64,000 nt of DNA, taken from contig CBFIBR010000003.1 in the NCBI GenBank assembly GCA_965660935.1, forward strand, positions 1 to 64,000, given 5' to 3'. The translations under genes were made by a program, and so were the position numbers. The stretch is from UBA1172 sp002457135. Its GTDB lineage: Bacteria > Pseudomonadota > Alphaproteobacteria > Puniceispirillales > UBA1172. Each line of letters opens with the position of its first letter. Within the stretch, counting starts at the first letter, position 1. Under the pieces are notes generated by a model. That model made no database searches. It was not told where the DNA came from and saw only the letters and a program-made list of their open reading frames with translations. Positions 35,822-45,553 of the stretch are shown piece by piece.

Positions 35822-35959
35822 GATAATATCAGTTGGATTATATCTGTTGATCCGGTTGGCCCGCCCCGATATGACTGGGTGGTATAAAGGGGGAGCAGAG
35901 TGTTGAATTTCTGTTCTGATAATCGTTTCGGGGCCAGGGGGCAAGAGAGGATTTGCAGC

Positions 35960-36781
35960 ATGGCAGGCAAGAAGCCCGGCATGAAGGCTGACGATAAAGG
36001 TGTTTCCGGCCCAATTTCCGGCCCTGGTACAGGGACTGTAGCCGGGACCGTCGATAATGCCGAAATCGCCTATTTCGATCAGCTGGGTGATGACTGGTGG
36101 GACCCGAAAGGGCCGTTTGCCGCGCTCCAGCGGATGACACCGGTGCGGGTTGCCTATATCCGCCAGCAGGCGGTGCGTTGCCTTGGCCGTTCACCCCAAG
36201 ACCGGCTGGACGGGCTGTCGGTGCTGGATATCGGCTGTGGTGGCGGGCTGCTGGCCGAACCGCTGGCCCGCCTCGGGGCTGAGGTCACCGGCGTTGATGC
36301 CAGCCATGAGGCGATTGAAGCAGCGCGCCGTCACGCCGAGGCATCGGGGCTGACGATTGACTACCGCGCCCATTCTGCCGAAGACCTGCTGGCCGAGGGC
36401 CAGTATTTCGATCTCATCATTGCCTCGGAAGTCATCGAGCATACCGCTGATCGCCCTGCCTTTCTCAGCCTCATGGCCGGTTTTGCCGACCCTGACCCGG
36501 CGCGTCCTGCGCTGGCGGTGCTGACCACGCTCAACCGGTCCCTGCCCGGGGTTGTGCTGGGAAAATACGCTGCTGAATATGTGCTGGGGCTTGCCCCCAA
36601 GGGCGCCCATGACCCGAAGCGGTTTGTTCGCCCTTCCGAATTGCAGCGTGAGGCCATGGCGGCGGGTATCCAGCTGGATGATATCACCGGGATCAGGCCG
36701 TCTCTATTAAAGGGGTTTGATCTGGGCGGACCGCCGCTCATCAATTACGCTGCCGCCGGGCTTGTTCAGCCCGGACCCTGA
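35960..36781 (+). CDS. ubiG: Ubiquinone biosynthesis O-methyltransferase UbiG
   Basis: This approximately 273-residue class I methyltransferase has a UbiG pattern: IAYFDQLGDDWWDPKGPFAALQRMTPVRVAYI, SAM motif SVLDIGCGGGLLAEPLARLGAEVTGVDAS, and later LTTLNRSLPGVVLGKYAAEYVLGLAPKGAHDPKRFVRPSEL. It performs both O-methylation steps of ubiquinone synthesis. I chose the ATG at 35960 (GAGAGG about 9 bases upstream); an ATG at 35900 is also in frame. It is divergent from lysC, a common alphaproteobacterial pairing. Confidence 0.93.
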   Translation: MAGKKPGMKADDKGVSGPISGPGTGTVAGTVDNAEIAYFDQLGDDWWDPKGPFAALQRMTPVRVAYIRQQAVRCLGRSPQDRLDGLSVLDIGCGGGLLAEPLARLGAEVTGVDASHEAIEAARRHAEASGLTIDYRAHSAEDLLAEGQYFDLIIASEVIEHTADRPAFLSLMAGFADPDPARPALAVLTTLNRSLPGVVLGKYAAEYVLGLAPKGAHDPKRFVRPSELQREAMAAGIQLDDITGIRPSLLKGFDLGGPPLINYAAAGLVQPGP

Positions 36782-36804
36782 TCACGGCATTCAACGGCAG
36801 GCGA

Positions 36805-37323
36805 TCAATTTTCAGGCGGCAGCCACGGTATGCTGGCAATGCTGATGCCCTCTTCCTCCAGCGCGGTGGCATCATCTGGGCTGGACTGGCCGTAAATGCC
36901 GCGCGGCTCAACCTCACCGTAATGGATTTTGCGGGCTTCCTCGGCGAACTTGTCGCCGACATAATCGCATTCAGCCTCAACCTTGCTCTGAAACGATCGC
37001 ACAACGCGATACGCCTCGGCCATGGCCTCCTGCTGTTCGGGGGTGGGCATATGCTGCATGGGGGTCGGGGCCGGTTTTGGAGTCGGGGCCGGAACAGATG
37101 CAGGAGCAGGGGCTGGCACGGGTGTCAGGGCCTGTGCCTGTTCGGCTTTGGCGTTTGATTTGGCCGCTACATTGGGGGTCATCAACGCCTTGCTGATCAC
37201 GCTGTCATCACAGATCGGGCAGGTCACCAGCCCCTTGTCACACTGGTGCTGATAGTCATCGGATGATGAAAACCACCCTTCGAACCGATGCCCTCTGGAA
37301 CATTTCAGGTTGAAACTGATCAT
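36805..37323 (-). CDS. DUF1178-family protein
   Basis: This 172-residue protein begins MISFNLKCSRGHRFEGWFSSSDDYQHQ with cysteine pair CPICDDS, the DUF1178 zinc-ribbon-like start, then a proline- and alanine-rich linker (about residues 60-90), and a conserved C-terminal part (YVGDKFAEEARKIHYGEVEPRGIYGQSSPDDATALEEEGI). Function is unknown. It converges on ubiG and lies 65 bases after secA. Confidence 0.9.
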   Translation of the reverse strand: MISFNLKCSRGHRFEGWFSSSDDYQHQCDKGLVTCPICDDSVISKALMTPNVAAKSNAKAEQAQALTPVPAPAPASVPAPTPKPAPTPMQHMPTPEQQEAMAEAYRVVRSFQSKVEAECDYVGDKFAEEARKIHYGEVEPRGIYGQSSPDDATALEEEGISIASIPWLPPEN

Positions 37324-37388
37324 TATTTTTAGTTAAGGGAACACCGCCCAAAGTTCAAGGGAGGCAACGTCAGGAGCGATCAAAAGGA

Positions 37389-40019
37389 TCATACCCGGCC
37401 GCAGCAATGCTTGAATTTTTTCCCTGACCCGCAGGGGCAGGGGGCGTTGCGCGATACCTTGACGGTATTGCCCTGCTTCATCGGTGATGTCTCAACCGTG
37501 GCCGCGTGCATGCCGGGGTTGGCCCCGCCCCCTGATGATGATGGCGCGGGGGCCTCAACAGGGGGTTCGGGCTGTTTCAGTTCAATATGCGCAAGCACCG
37601 ATGTGGTGGTCTGGCGCAGGTTGACCAGAAACTGCTCAAACAGGATGAAGGCTTCGCGTTTGTATTCGTTGAGCGGGTCTTTCTGGGCATAGGACCGCAG
37701 ACCCACCGCCTGTTTCATGTGATCGAGGGCCAGCAGGTGATCCTTCCACTGCTGATCCAGCACCTGCAACAACAGCGATTTTTCGGCAACGCGCATCACA
37801 TCAGGGGTAAAGCGCACGGCTTTTTCCGCCATTTTGGTGGCGGCTGCATTTTCCAGTCTTTCGGTGATGGCCTCAGGGTCCATGCCGTCTTCACGGAACC
37901 ATTCCTCTGCCGGGATATCCAGCCCGAGGTAGCGGATCGACCCCTCTTTCAGAATGGTGGCATCCCATTGATCGGGGTAGCTGCCCTCGGGGATGGCATC
38001 AGCGACCAGATCGGCAACCACTTCGGATCGCATATCGGTGATGGTATCGACCACCTCCTCGGTGCGCATGATATCCTTGCGCTGGTCAAAGATGACGCGG
38101 CGCTGATCGTTCATTACATCATCGTATTTCAGCAACTGTTTGCGGATTTCAAAATTGCGCGCCTCAACCTTGGACTGGGCCTTTTCAATGGCCTTGTTGA
38201 TCCAGGGGTGAATGATGGCCTCGCCGTCCTCAAGACCAAGTTTCTGGAGCATGCCATCCAGCCGTTCTGAGCCAAAAATCCGCATCAGGTCATCTTCGAG
38301 CGAGATGAAAAACTTGGAATTGCCCGGGTCACCCTGACGGCCAGAACGGCCACGCAGCTGGTTATCAATGCGGCGCGATTCATGGCGTTCGGTGCCGATG
38401 ACATAAAGCCCGCCTGCACCCAGCGCGGTTTCCTTGGCGGCCTTGACCTCAGCCGTGATGGCATCGGCCTGGTCGGTTTCATCATCCGCCAGTCTTTTTT
38501 CCAGATTGCCGCCGAGCTGAATATCGGTGCCTCGCCCCGCCATGTTGGTGGCGATTGTCACGGCCCCCGGAATACCGGCATCGGCAATGATCATGGCTTC
38601 CTGTTCGTGGAACCGGGCGTTCAGCACCTGATGCGGGATGTTGGCCTTTTTCAGGCTGGCCGACAGTGCTTCGGATTTTTCGATGGTCACGGTCCCGACC
38701 AGCACCGGCTGGCCACGATCACGGCAATCCATGATCTGGGCAATCACGGCGGCATCACGTTCAGCCGAGGTGCGGTAAACCTCATCATCGTGATCAGCCC
38801 GCTGAACATCCTTGTTGGTGGGGATAGCCACCACGTCCAGCCCGTAGATTTCGGAAAATTCGCCAGCTTCGGTCATGGCCGTGCCGGTCATCCCCGCCAG
38901 CTTGGGGTACATCCTGAACAGATTCTGGTAGGTGATCGATGCCAGGGTCTGGTTTTCAGGCTGGACGTTCAGGCCTTCCTTTGCCTCAAGCGCCTGATGC
39001 TGGCCATCACCGAAACGGCGGCCTTCCATGGCACGGCCGGTGAATTCATCAATGATCAGAATCTGGCCGTTTTTGACCATGTAATGGGTATCACGCTGGA
39101 ACAGCCTGTGGGCGCGCACCGCCATGTTGACGTGATGCAGAAAGGAGATATTGGACGCATCATAGAGCGTCCCCGTGTCCATGATCCCGGCCTCCTTGAG
39201 CAGCATTTCAACATGCTCGATGCCGGTTTCAGTGAGGGTGACGCTACGCTGCTTTTCATCCAGATCATAGTCTTCCTCAGCCAGCATGGGGGCGAGGCCA
39301 TCCACCCTTGCATAAAGCTCTGACGGCTGGTCGCTCGGCCCTGAGATCACCAGTGGTGTCCGCGCCTCATCGATCAGGATGCTGTCAACCTCATCAATGA
39401 TGGCAAAGCTGGGTTCGCGCTGAACCATGTCTTCAAGCCGGAATTTCATGTTGTCGCGCAGATAGTCAAAACCCAGCTCATTATTGGTACCGTAGGTAAT
39501 GTCCGCGGCATAGGCCGCGCGGCGTTCATCATCGGTCAATTCATGGGTGATGCAGCCGACGCTGAGGCCGAGGAAACGGTAAATCTGGCCCATCCAGGCC
39601 GCATCACGGCTGGCCAGGTAATCGTTGACGGTGACGATATGAACGCCCTTGCCCTCAAGCGCGTTGAGGTAGGCCGCTAGGGTTGAAACCAGGGTCTTGC
39701 CCTCACCGGTTTTCATTTCGGTGATGCGCCCCTGGTGGAGCACGACACCGCCCATCATCTGAACATCGAAATGACGCTGGCCGATGCTGCGGATCGCCGC
39801 CTCCCGCACTGTGGCAAAGGCTTCGGGCAGGAGCTGATCGAGGGTTTCACCAGCCGCCAGCCTTTCCCTCAAACGATCGGTCTGGCCACGCAGACCGTCA
39901 TCATCGAGGGATTTCATCTGATCTTCGAAACCGGCGATTTCAGCAAGCAGCGGTTCGAATTTTTTGATTTCGCGAGAGTTGGAATCCCCGAAAATTTTAT
40001 TGGCAAGTGAGGAAAACAT
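37389..40019 (-). CDS. secA: Preprotein translocase ATPase SecA
   Basis: This 876-residue protein is complete SecA. Walker A is MKTGEGKTLV, Walker B IDEVDSILIDEARTP, followed by the preprotein cross-linking domain, NBD2 motifs (TNMAGRGTDIQLGG, RRIDNQLRGRSGRQGDPG), a helical wing, and the C-terminal zinc-binding SEC-C motif CPCGSGKKFKHCC for SecB and lipid contact. It drives protein export through SecYEG. AAAAGGA precedes the ATG. It is divergent from the periplasmic isomerase gene. Confidence 0.98.
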   Translation of the reverse strand: MFSSLANKIFGDSNSREIKKFEPLLAEIAGFEDQMKSLDDDGLRGQTDRLRERLAAGETLDQLLPEAFATVREAAIRSIGQRHFDVQMMGGVVLHQGRITEMKTGEGKTLVSTLAAYLNALEGKGVHIVTVNDYLASRDAAWMGQIYRFLGLSVGCITHELTDDERRAAYAADITYGTNNELGFDYLRDNMKFRLEDMVQREPSFAIIDEVDSILIDEARTPLVISGPSDQPSELYARVDGLAPMLAEEDYDLDEKQRSVTLTETGIEHVEMLLKEAGIMDTGTLYDASNISFLHHVNMAVRAHRLFQRDTHYMVKNGQILIIDEFTGRAMEGRRFGDGQHQALEAKEGLNVQPENQTLASITYQNLFRMYPKLAGMTGTAMTEAGEFSEIYGLDVVAIPTNKDVQRADHDDEVYRTSAERDAAVIAQIMDCRDRGQPVLVGTVTIEKSEALSASLKKANIPHQVLNARFHEQEAMIIADAGIPGAVTIATNMAGRGTDIQLGGNLEKRLADDETDQADAITAEVKAAKETALGAGGLYVIGTERHESRRIDNQLRGRSGRQGDPGNSKFFISLEDDLMRIFGSERLDGMLQKLGLEDGEAIIHPWINKAIEKAQSKVEARNFEIRKQLLKYDDVMNDQRRVIFDQRKDIMRTEEVVDTITDMRSEVVADLVADAIPEGSYPDQWDATILKEGSIRYLGLDIPAEEWFREDGMDPEAITERLENAAATKMAEKAVRFTPDVMRVAEKSLLLQVLDQQWKDHLLALDHMKQAVGLRSYAQKDPLNEYKREAFILFEQFLVNLRQTTTSVLAHIELKQPEPPVEAPAPSSSGGGANPGMHAATVETSPMKQGNTVKVSRNAPCPCGSGKKFKHCCGRV

Positions 40020-40298
40020 GAAATTCCTTTTCTCTTATTCGGTAGAGCGGCTTGCCCATGATCAGGACCATCACCTTTCAAATGGAATAGCCTGCGCTCA
40101 ATGTCAATAAAATGTCTGTTTTTTTGGGCCTGTCCGTCAGGCTCTGGCGGTTGCAGGAAAGGGCCATTCATGATAGCGATAATGCATTGGCAAGGCAAAG
40201 TTTCAGCCCTGTTGCTGGAACACCCGTGCCGCTATTGTCATCGCCGCCGTCTTATCACAGCCGTACCCATCGCCGTCGTCCCTATCAAGGAGTTTTTC

Positions 40299-41258
40299 AT
40301 GCCGGTTCAAGCCTACCCTAAGCCAACCTTTCATGCTTGGGCTTTTTCTTTTGGGGCCTTTTCTTTTGGGGTCATGCCTTTGAAGGGTCTGGGCATGCGA
40401 TTGATCATGACAGGCCTGATTGCCAGCATCGGGCTGGCCGCCCCGATTTTTTCGGTTGAGGCGCAGGAAGACGATGACGAAGCCCTGACGGTTGTGACCA
40501 TCAATGGTGAGGCCGCGACACTCAACCTCGTGGGCAGTATTATCAACCAGCTCCCCGATGAGCTGCGCCGCCAACCGATTGAAAGCTACTATGACAGGAT
40601 TGTCGATGACATTATCGACACGCGGCTGACGGCTGAGGCTGCCCTCGCATCCGAACTCGGCAATAATCCGCTCCTCCTGGAACTGGCCCAGCGTGCCTCT
40701 GATCGTGTGCTGGCCGAAGCCTGGCTGAATGACGAAATCCAGGACCGCATCACCGATGATATGATCCAGCAACGCTATCAGGAACTGGTGGCGGATACCG
40801 GCAGCAGGGATGAAATCAAGGCACGCCATATCCTGGTCGGGAGCATGGAAGAAGCCGAAGCAGCAATCGGGCGGCTCAAGTCGGGTGAGGATTTCAGCGA
40901 TCTGGCCAAGGAGCTGTCAACCGGGACCAGCGGGCCCAATGGCGGCGATCTCGGGTATTTCGGTCGCGGTGCCATGGTCCCTGAATTTGAGGAGGCCAGC
41001 TTCACCCTTGAGAAGGGGCAATACACCGAAACCCCGGTGCAGACCCAGTTCGGCTGGCATGTCATTGTGGTGGAGGATCGCCGCACCGCCCCGGCCCCAC
41101 AATTGCAGGATATTCGTGACCAGCTGATCAACGCCATGTCGGTTGAAGTGGCTGGCACCATCATCGAAGAGCTGCGCAGCAAGGCCACCATCGAACGGCT
41201 TGATTTTGAGCAGGTCCGCGATGCCGAAGCCAAACGGCGTGCAACCACAGATCAATAG
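40299..41258 (+). CDS. Parvulin-type peptidyl-prolyl cis-trans isomerase (periplasmic, PrsA/SurA-like)
   Basis: From the ATG at 40299 this is a 319-residue protein. It has a hydrophobic export segment (RLIMTGLIASIGLAAPIFSVEAQ, about residues 36-58), an N-terminal helical chaperone region, and a rotamase domain (about 170-270: KARHILVGSMEEAEAAI, FSDLAKELSTGTSGPNGGDLGYFGRGAMVPEFEEASF, TQFGWHVIVVEDRR). It assists folding of exported proteins, which suits its place beside secA. AAGGAG lies 7 bases before the chosen ATG; the longer frame from 40101 has no support. An imperfect 18-base duplication (CTTTTGGGG) occurs near the start. Confidence 0.92.
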   Translation: MPVQAYPKPTFHAWAFSFGAFSFGVMPLKGLGMRLIMTGLIASIGLAAPIFSVEAQEDDDEALTVVTINGEAATLNLVGSIINQLPDELRRQPIESYYDRIVDDIIDTRLTAEAALASELGNNPLLLELAQRASDRVLAEAWLNDEIQDRITDDMIQQRYQELVADTGSRDEIKARHILVGSMEEAEAAIGRLKSGEDFSDLAKELSTGTSGPNGGDLGYFGRGAMVPEFEEASFTLEKGQYTETPVQTQFGWHVIVVEDRRTAPAPQLQDIRDQLINAMSVEVAGTIIEELRSKATIERLDFEQVRDAEAKRRATTDQ

Positions 41259-41266
41259 GCTGGTGC

Positions 41267-42520
41267 ATGGAAAAATCCCCGCTCGCCCCTGAAAAAATGC
41301 CTGATCTCCTCCCGGTCAAAGGCTTCCGCCTTGCCGTGGCCGAAAGCGGGATCAAGTATCAGGACCGCCCTGACCTGATGCTGCTGGTGGCGGATCAGCC
41401 CGCTGTCATCGCCGGGGTGCTGACCACATCCAGAACAGCCTCAGCCCCGGTGGACTGGTGCCGCAAGGTGCTGGAGGGCGGCACCGCCCGTGCGGTTTTC
41501 GTCAATGCCGGTAACGCCAATGCCTTCACCGGCCAGGCCGGGGTCGACACGGTTGAAAAAACTGCCCTTGCCGTGGCTGATAGCATCAGGGCCAGTGATG
41601 GTGAGGTGCTGCTGGCCTCCACCGGCGTTATTGGTGAGCCGCTGGATGCAGGCCTCATGATCCGGCATCTGCCCGCCATGCAGCAATCCATGAATGAGGC
41701 CGCATCCAGTCATCAGGACTTGGGGCAAGACTGGGAACAGGCCGCCGAGGCCATCCGCACCACCGATACGTTCGCCAAGGCCACAAGCCGCCGCCTGACG
41801 CTGAACGGGGTTGAGGTGACAATCACCGGCATCGCCAAAGGGTCAGGCATGATCGCCCCCGACATGGCCACGATGCTCAGCTTTATTGCCACCGATGCAG
41901 CGATTGCCCCTGCGGTGCTGCAAGCCATGACCAGACGCATCGCGGACCAGAGCTTTAACGCCATTACCGTGGATAGCGACACCTCGACCAGCGATACCGT
42001 GCTGGTGCTGGCCAGCGGCATGGCGGGCAATGCCGAGATCAGCGACCCCGCCAGCCGAGATGCCGAAGACTTTGCCGCCGCCCTCCATGATCTGATGGTG
42101 GAACTGGCCCAGCTCATTGTCCGCGATGGTGAAGGCGCAACCAAGTTTATCACCATCACCGTTGCGGGGGCCGAGGACGATCAGGCCGCCCGCCGGATGG
42201 GGCTGGCGATTGCCAATTCGCCCCTGGTCAAAACCGCCATTGCGGGTGAGGATGCCAACTGGGGGCGGATCGTCATGGCCGTTGGCAAATCAGGGGAGAA
42301 GGCAGATCGTGACCGGCTTTCGATTGCCATGGGCGGTGTGGTGATCGCCCAGGATGGCCAGCGTGTTGCTGATTATGATGAAACCCCGGTGGCCGAACAC
42401 ATGAAGGGTCAGGAAATCACCATCGCGGTTAATGCCGGGGTGGGTGATGGTGCTGCCGTTGTCTGGACCTGCGATCTGACCCATGGGTATATTTCCATCA
42501 ATGCCGATTACCGGAGCTGA
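41267..42520 (+). CDS. argJ: Glutamate N-acetyltransferase / amino-acid acetyltransferase ArgJ
   Basis: This 417-residue protein carries the self-cleavage site KGSGMIAPDMATMLSF, where the precursor splits before the threonine to give alpha and beta chains. Other hallmarks are ARAVFVNAGNANAFTGQAG, LLASTGVIGEPL, and SPLVKTAIAGEDANWGRIVMAVGKSGE. It recycles the acetyl group between acetylornithine and glutamate in arginine synthesis. It lies 8 bases after the isomerase gene and overlaps mutT by 38 bases. Confidence 0.95.
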   Translation: MEKSPLAPEKMPDLLPVKGFRLAVAESGIKYQDRPDLMLLVADQPAVIAGVLTTSRTASAPVDWCRKVLEGGTARAVFVNAGNANAFTGQAGVDTVEKTALAVADSIRASDGEVLLASTGVIGEPLDAGLMIRHLPAMQQSMNEAASSHQDLGQDWEQAAEAIRTTDTFAKATSRRLTLNGVEVTITGIAKGSGMIAPDMATMLSFIATDAAIAPAVLQAMTRRIADQSFNAITVDSDTSTSDTVLVLASGMAGNAEISDPASRDAEDFAAALHDLMVELAQLIVRDGEGATKFITITVAGAEDDQAARRMGLAIANSPLVKTAIAGEDANWGRIVMAVGKSGEKADRDRLSIAMGGVVIAQDGQRVADYDETPVAEHMKGQEITIAVNAGVGDGAAVVWTCDLTHGYISINADYRS

Positions 42521-42920
42521 CAAACCGCGCCTTCTGGTGGCGGCGGCGGCGCTGGTCGATGCCGATGGGCGTGTGCTGCTGGCGCAGCGCCCTGAGGGGA
42601 AATCCATGGCAGGGCTGTGGGAGTTTCCGGGCGGCAAGGTTGAGCCGGGCGAAACCCCCGAGGCCACCGTCATCAGGGAATTGCAGGAAGAACTGGGGGT
42701 TGATACCCATGAAAGCTGCCTGGCCCCGCTGACCTTTGCCAGCCATGACTACGATGATTTTCACCTGATCCTGATGCTGTATGTCTGCCGCCGCTGGAAA
42801 GGCACCCCGGCCCCGAGGGAGAATAACCCTGTCCAGTGGGTCCGGCCCAACCGGATGCGCGACTACCCGATGCCGCCCGCTGATCTGCCGCTGGTGGCGA
42901 TGCTTCAGGACCTACTCTGA
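42483..42920 (+). CDS. mutT: MutT-type Nudix hydrolase (8-oxo-dGTP diphosphatase)
   Basis: This 145-residue protein has an intact Nudix box, GKVEPGETPEATVIRELQEELGV (GX5EX7REUXEEXGU), preceded by VAAAALVDADGRVLLAQRPEGKSMAGLWEFPGG, typical of MutT. It removes oxidised dGTP from the nucleotide pool. The start could be at 42483 or 42501; both overlap argJ, in agreement with the common alphaproteobacterial order argJ-mutT. Its 3' end overlaps the converging methyltransferase gene by 9 bases. Confidence 0.92.
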   Translation: MGIFPSMPITGADKPRLLVAAAALVDADGRVLLAQRPEGKSMAGLWEFPGGKVEPGETPEATVIRELQEELGVDTHESCLAPLTFASHDYDDFHLILMLYVCRRWKGTPAPRENNPVQWVRPNRMRDYPMPPADLPLVAMLQDLL

Positions 42921-43823
42921 CTGTTCGGGATCGTATTCACTGCTGCCGAGCGCATCAGCCAGCCGGGCCGAGGCCGAACCGGGGCGCAGCGGTTGCTGCT
43001 GGCTTTCATGGGGGGCCCAGCCGGTCAGGGTCACCACCTCAAACACAGCCTCAATCCGGCCATCGGCATCAGCAAAGCGTTCCTGCATCGACAGTGCTGT
43101 CCGCATCATCACCTCCCTTGGGGTGAACTGCCGCCGCCGCGCCGCCAGGGCGTTGCCCTCGGCCATGCCGCGCAGATCACGCATCAGGGCAAAGGCATCG
43201 GGCCAGGTCACGGTCAGGCTGTCACTGTCGGCCACCGGCAGGGCCAGACCGGCCCGCCCGATCAGCCCGCCCATATCACGGATATCCGCCATCGGCATGA
43301 CCCGGGGCGACATCCCGCCAAGCACCGCTGTTTCAGCATCGGTGAGCGCCGCCCTCAGGTTGGAGAGCGTCTCACCACCCGGCAGGGCAACCACCATCAG
43401 CCCGTCCGGCTTGAGCAAACGCCGCAGCCGCAACAGCATTCCCGGCAGATCATTGACCCAATGCAGGGCAAAGGCGGAAAATATCCCGTCCAGGCTTTCC
43501 TCGGCAAAGGGCAGGTTTTCATACGGCGCGGCGATAGCCTCACAGCCGTTTTCGGAGGCCGCCGCCGCCATTGCCGGTGACGGGTCCTGCGCCAGCACCC
43601 GGCCGATTGCGGGATGGTCCATCAGCATCCGGGCCAGCTGGCCGCCATGACAGCCGATATCCGCCACCAGCGGGAATTCACGCCGCACCGCATCAAGCCG
43701 GTCAACAACACGTTCCGCCACCGCTTTTTTAAGGAAATCATGCCGGGCATAACCCGCCGCCGCACGATCACGCTGACGCTGGTGCGCGGCTTCATCCACA
43801 AGCTGGGGGGGCTGATCAATCAT
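42912..43823 (-). CDS. SAM-dependent methyltransferase of the NDUFAF5/BioC type
   Basis: From the ATG at 43823 this is a 303-residue protein. It has a typical start (QRQRDRAAAGYARHDFLKKAVAERVVDRLDAVRREFPLVADIGCHGGQLA, with the SAM motif DIGCHGG), APYENLPFAEESLDGIFSAFALHWVNDLPGML, and GLMVVALPGGETLSNLRAALTDAE. This is the alphaproteobacterial family homologous to human NDUFAF5, which modifies a complex I subunit, and is related to BioC. The exact substrate here is unknown. It converges on mutT. Confidence 0.86.
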   Translation of the reverse strand: MIDQPPQLVDEAAHQRQRDRAAAGYARHDFLKKAVAERVVDRLDAVRREFPLVADIGCHGGQLARMLMDHPAIGRVLAQDPSPAMAAAASENGCEAIAAPYENLPFAEESLDGIFSAFALHWVNDLPGMLLRLRRLLKPDGLMVVALPGGETLSNLRAALTDAETAVLGGMSPRVMPMADIRDMGGLIGRAGLALPVADSDSLTVTWPDAFALMRDLRGMAEGNALAARRRQFTPREVMMRTALSMQERFADADGRIEAVFEVVTLTGWAPHESQQQPLRPGSASARLADALGSSEYDPEQSE

Positions 43824-43907
43824 GCCCCCAGCATGGCGAAACCGGGGCAAAAAACAAGGCCCCGCTGATGCAAAATCATCCCCGTTAAGGGAAAATTCAG
43901 CACAGCG

Positions 43908-44672
43908 GTGCTAGGTTCGGTTATGGAGGCAACCGGCACCATCATGACGACGATCCAGAAACTGACCCATTCCGTGCTGGCGCTGATCTGTCCCCCACTA
44001 TGCCCGTTATGCAGCGGGTTGACCGCCAATGGCGGGATTTGCGCGGCGTGCTGGAGCGGGCTGAACCTGGCCACACCCATGGCATGCCGGCAATGCGCCC
44101 TGCCCTTTGACCATGATGCCGGATCAACGATCTGCGGCCAGTGCATGGCGGAATCACCCGGTTTCGATCAGGCTGTATCCGGGCTGATCTATAACGACAC
44201 CGCCAAATCCCTGATCCTTGCGCTGAAATACGGTGACCGGCTGGATATCGCCCCGGTGCTGGCGGGGCTGATGCTGTCAAGGAGCCGTAATCTGATCAGG
44301 GAGGCTGATGTCATCATCCCGCTGCCGCTGCACCCGAAACGATTTTTCAGGCGGCGGTTCAACCAGTCGGCTGAAATCGCCCGTCACCTGATCCATCTTG
44401 CCGGTGAGGATGAGAGCAAGCTGGGGCTTGATCTGCTGATCCGCCGGCGCAATACCTCCAGCCAGGGTCGCATGACCCGGGTTCAGCGACAGCGCAACCT
44501 TGCCGGGGCATTTGCCATCAATCGGATGAGCGGGGTCAGCCTGAAGGGAAAATCGGTGTTGCTGGTTGATGATGTCCTCACCACCGGGGCCAGTCTTTCG
44601 GCTGCGGCATCGTGCCTGAAAAAGGCAGGTGCGGAAAACATTGCCGTCTGTGTCGTGGCGCGGGTAAAATAG
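43908..44672 (+). CDS. ComF-family phosphoribosyltransferase-like protein
   Basis: This protein of up to 254 residues has an N-terminal zinc-ribbon (CPPLCPLC, CAAC, CRQC, CGQC) and a phosphoribosyltransferase domain with the PRPP loop VLLVDDVLTTGASLSAA, plus PLHPKRFFRRRFNQSAEIAR, all typical of ComF/GntX. In competent bacteria ComF takes part in DNA uptake; in others its role is unknown. The start may be at 43908, 43923 or 43944; no clear ribosome-binding site decides. Confidence 0.9.
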   Translation: MLGSVMEATGTIMTTIQKLTHSVLALICPPLCPLCSGLTANGGICAACWSGLNLATPMACRQCALPFDHDAGSTICGQCMAESPGFDQAVSGLIYNDTAKSLILALKYGDRLDIAPVLAGLMLSRSRNLIREADVIIPLPLHPKRFFRRRFNQSAEIARHLIHLAGEDESKLGLDLLIRRRNTSSQGRMTRVQRQRNLAGAFAINRMSGVSLKGKSVLLVDDVLTTGASLSAAASCLKKAGAENIAVCVVARVK

Positions 44673-44707
44673 CCCGTATCACTAAAGGCAACAAACAGGA
44701 CATCACC

Positions 44708-45541
44708 ATGCGGCTGGCCAATCTGCAATACACCGCCCGTCCCATTGAGGCGGAGACACTCAGCGTTATCCTGCCTCTCTTGGCTGAGGCCTGTGCGGAA
44801 GGGGCTGATCTGGTCGCCCTGCCCGAATGCGCCACCATCATGGCGAAAGACCGCAACACGCTGATGGAGGAAGCCGGAAATGAGGCCACCAGCCGGGGGC
44901 TGAGTACCTTGCGTGAGGCAGCGGCGAGGCATCAACGCTGGCTGCTGATCGGATCATTACTCCTCAACGCGGATAACGGTGACGGGCAGATGGTCAACCG
45001 GTCGTTGCTGATTTCGCCCGATGGCGCGATCCATGCCCGCTATGACAAGATACACATGTTTGATGCCGAGCTGGGCGATGGCCAGCACTACCGCGAATCC
45101 GATCATTACATCCCCGGCACCACCGCCATGCTGGCGCATACCCCGCTTGCCACCATCGGCATGACCATCTGTTATGACCTGCGTTTCCCGGGGCTGTACC
45201 GCACGTTGGCTGAGGCAGGGGCCCAGATACTGGCCGTACCCTCCGCGTTCACCAGGGTCACAGGGGCGGCGCATTGGCAGACGCTGTTGCGGGCGCGGGC
45301 GATTGAAAACAGCTGTTTCGTCATGGCCCCGGCGCAGACCGGCACCCATGATGGCGGCCGCCAGACCTGGGGCCATTCGCTGATCATCAATCCCTGGGGC
45401 GAGATACTGGCGGATGGTGGTGAGGCCGAGGGCATCAGCATGGCCGATATCAATCTGGCTGATCTGCCCAAGGCACGGCATCGCATCCCGTCCATCACAG
45501 GCGGGCGGGCGTTCACATTGTCGGAAACCGAAACCTCTTAA
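44708..45541 (+). CDS. Nitrilase-superfamily amidohydrolase (Nit1-like)
   Basis: This 277-residue protein has the complete Glu-Lys-Cys triad of the carbon-nitrogen hydrolase family: E in LVALPECATIM, K in YDKIHMFDAEL, and C in GMTICYDLRFPGLYR. The motifs HWQTLLRARAIENSCFVMAPAQTGTH and GHSLIINPWGEILADG place it in the Nit1/Nit2 branch, whose members include deaminated glutathione amidase. The ATG at 44708 is preceded by AGGA and begins the conserved MRLANLQYTA; a longer frame runs into comF. It is co-directional with the comF gene, 35 bases after it. Confidence 0.9.
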   Translation: MRLANLQYTARPIEAETLSVILPLLAEACAEGADLVALPECATIMAKDRNTLMEEAGNEATSRGLSTLREAAARHQRWLLIGSLLLNADNGDGQMVNRSLLISPDGAIHARYDKIHMFDAELGDGQHYRESDHYIPGTTAMLAHTPLATIGMTICYDLRFPGLYRTLAEAGAQILAVPSAFTRVTGAAHWQTLLRARAIENSCFVMAPAQTGTHDGGRQTWGHSLIINPWGEILADGGEAEGISMADINLADLPKARHRIPSITGGRAFTLSETETS

Positions 45542-45553
45542 GCCCGGTCTTTA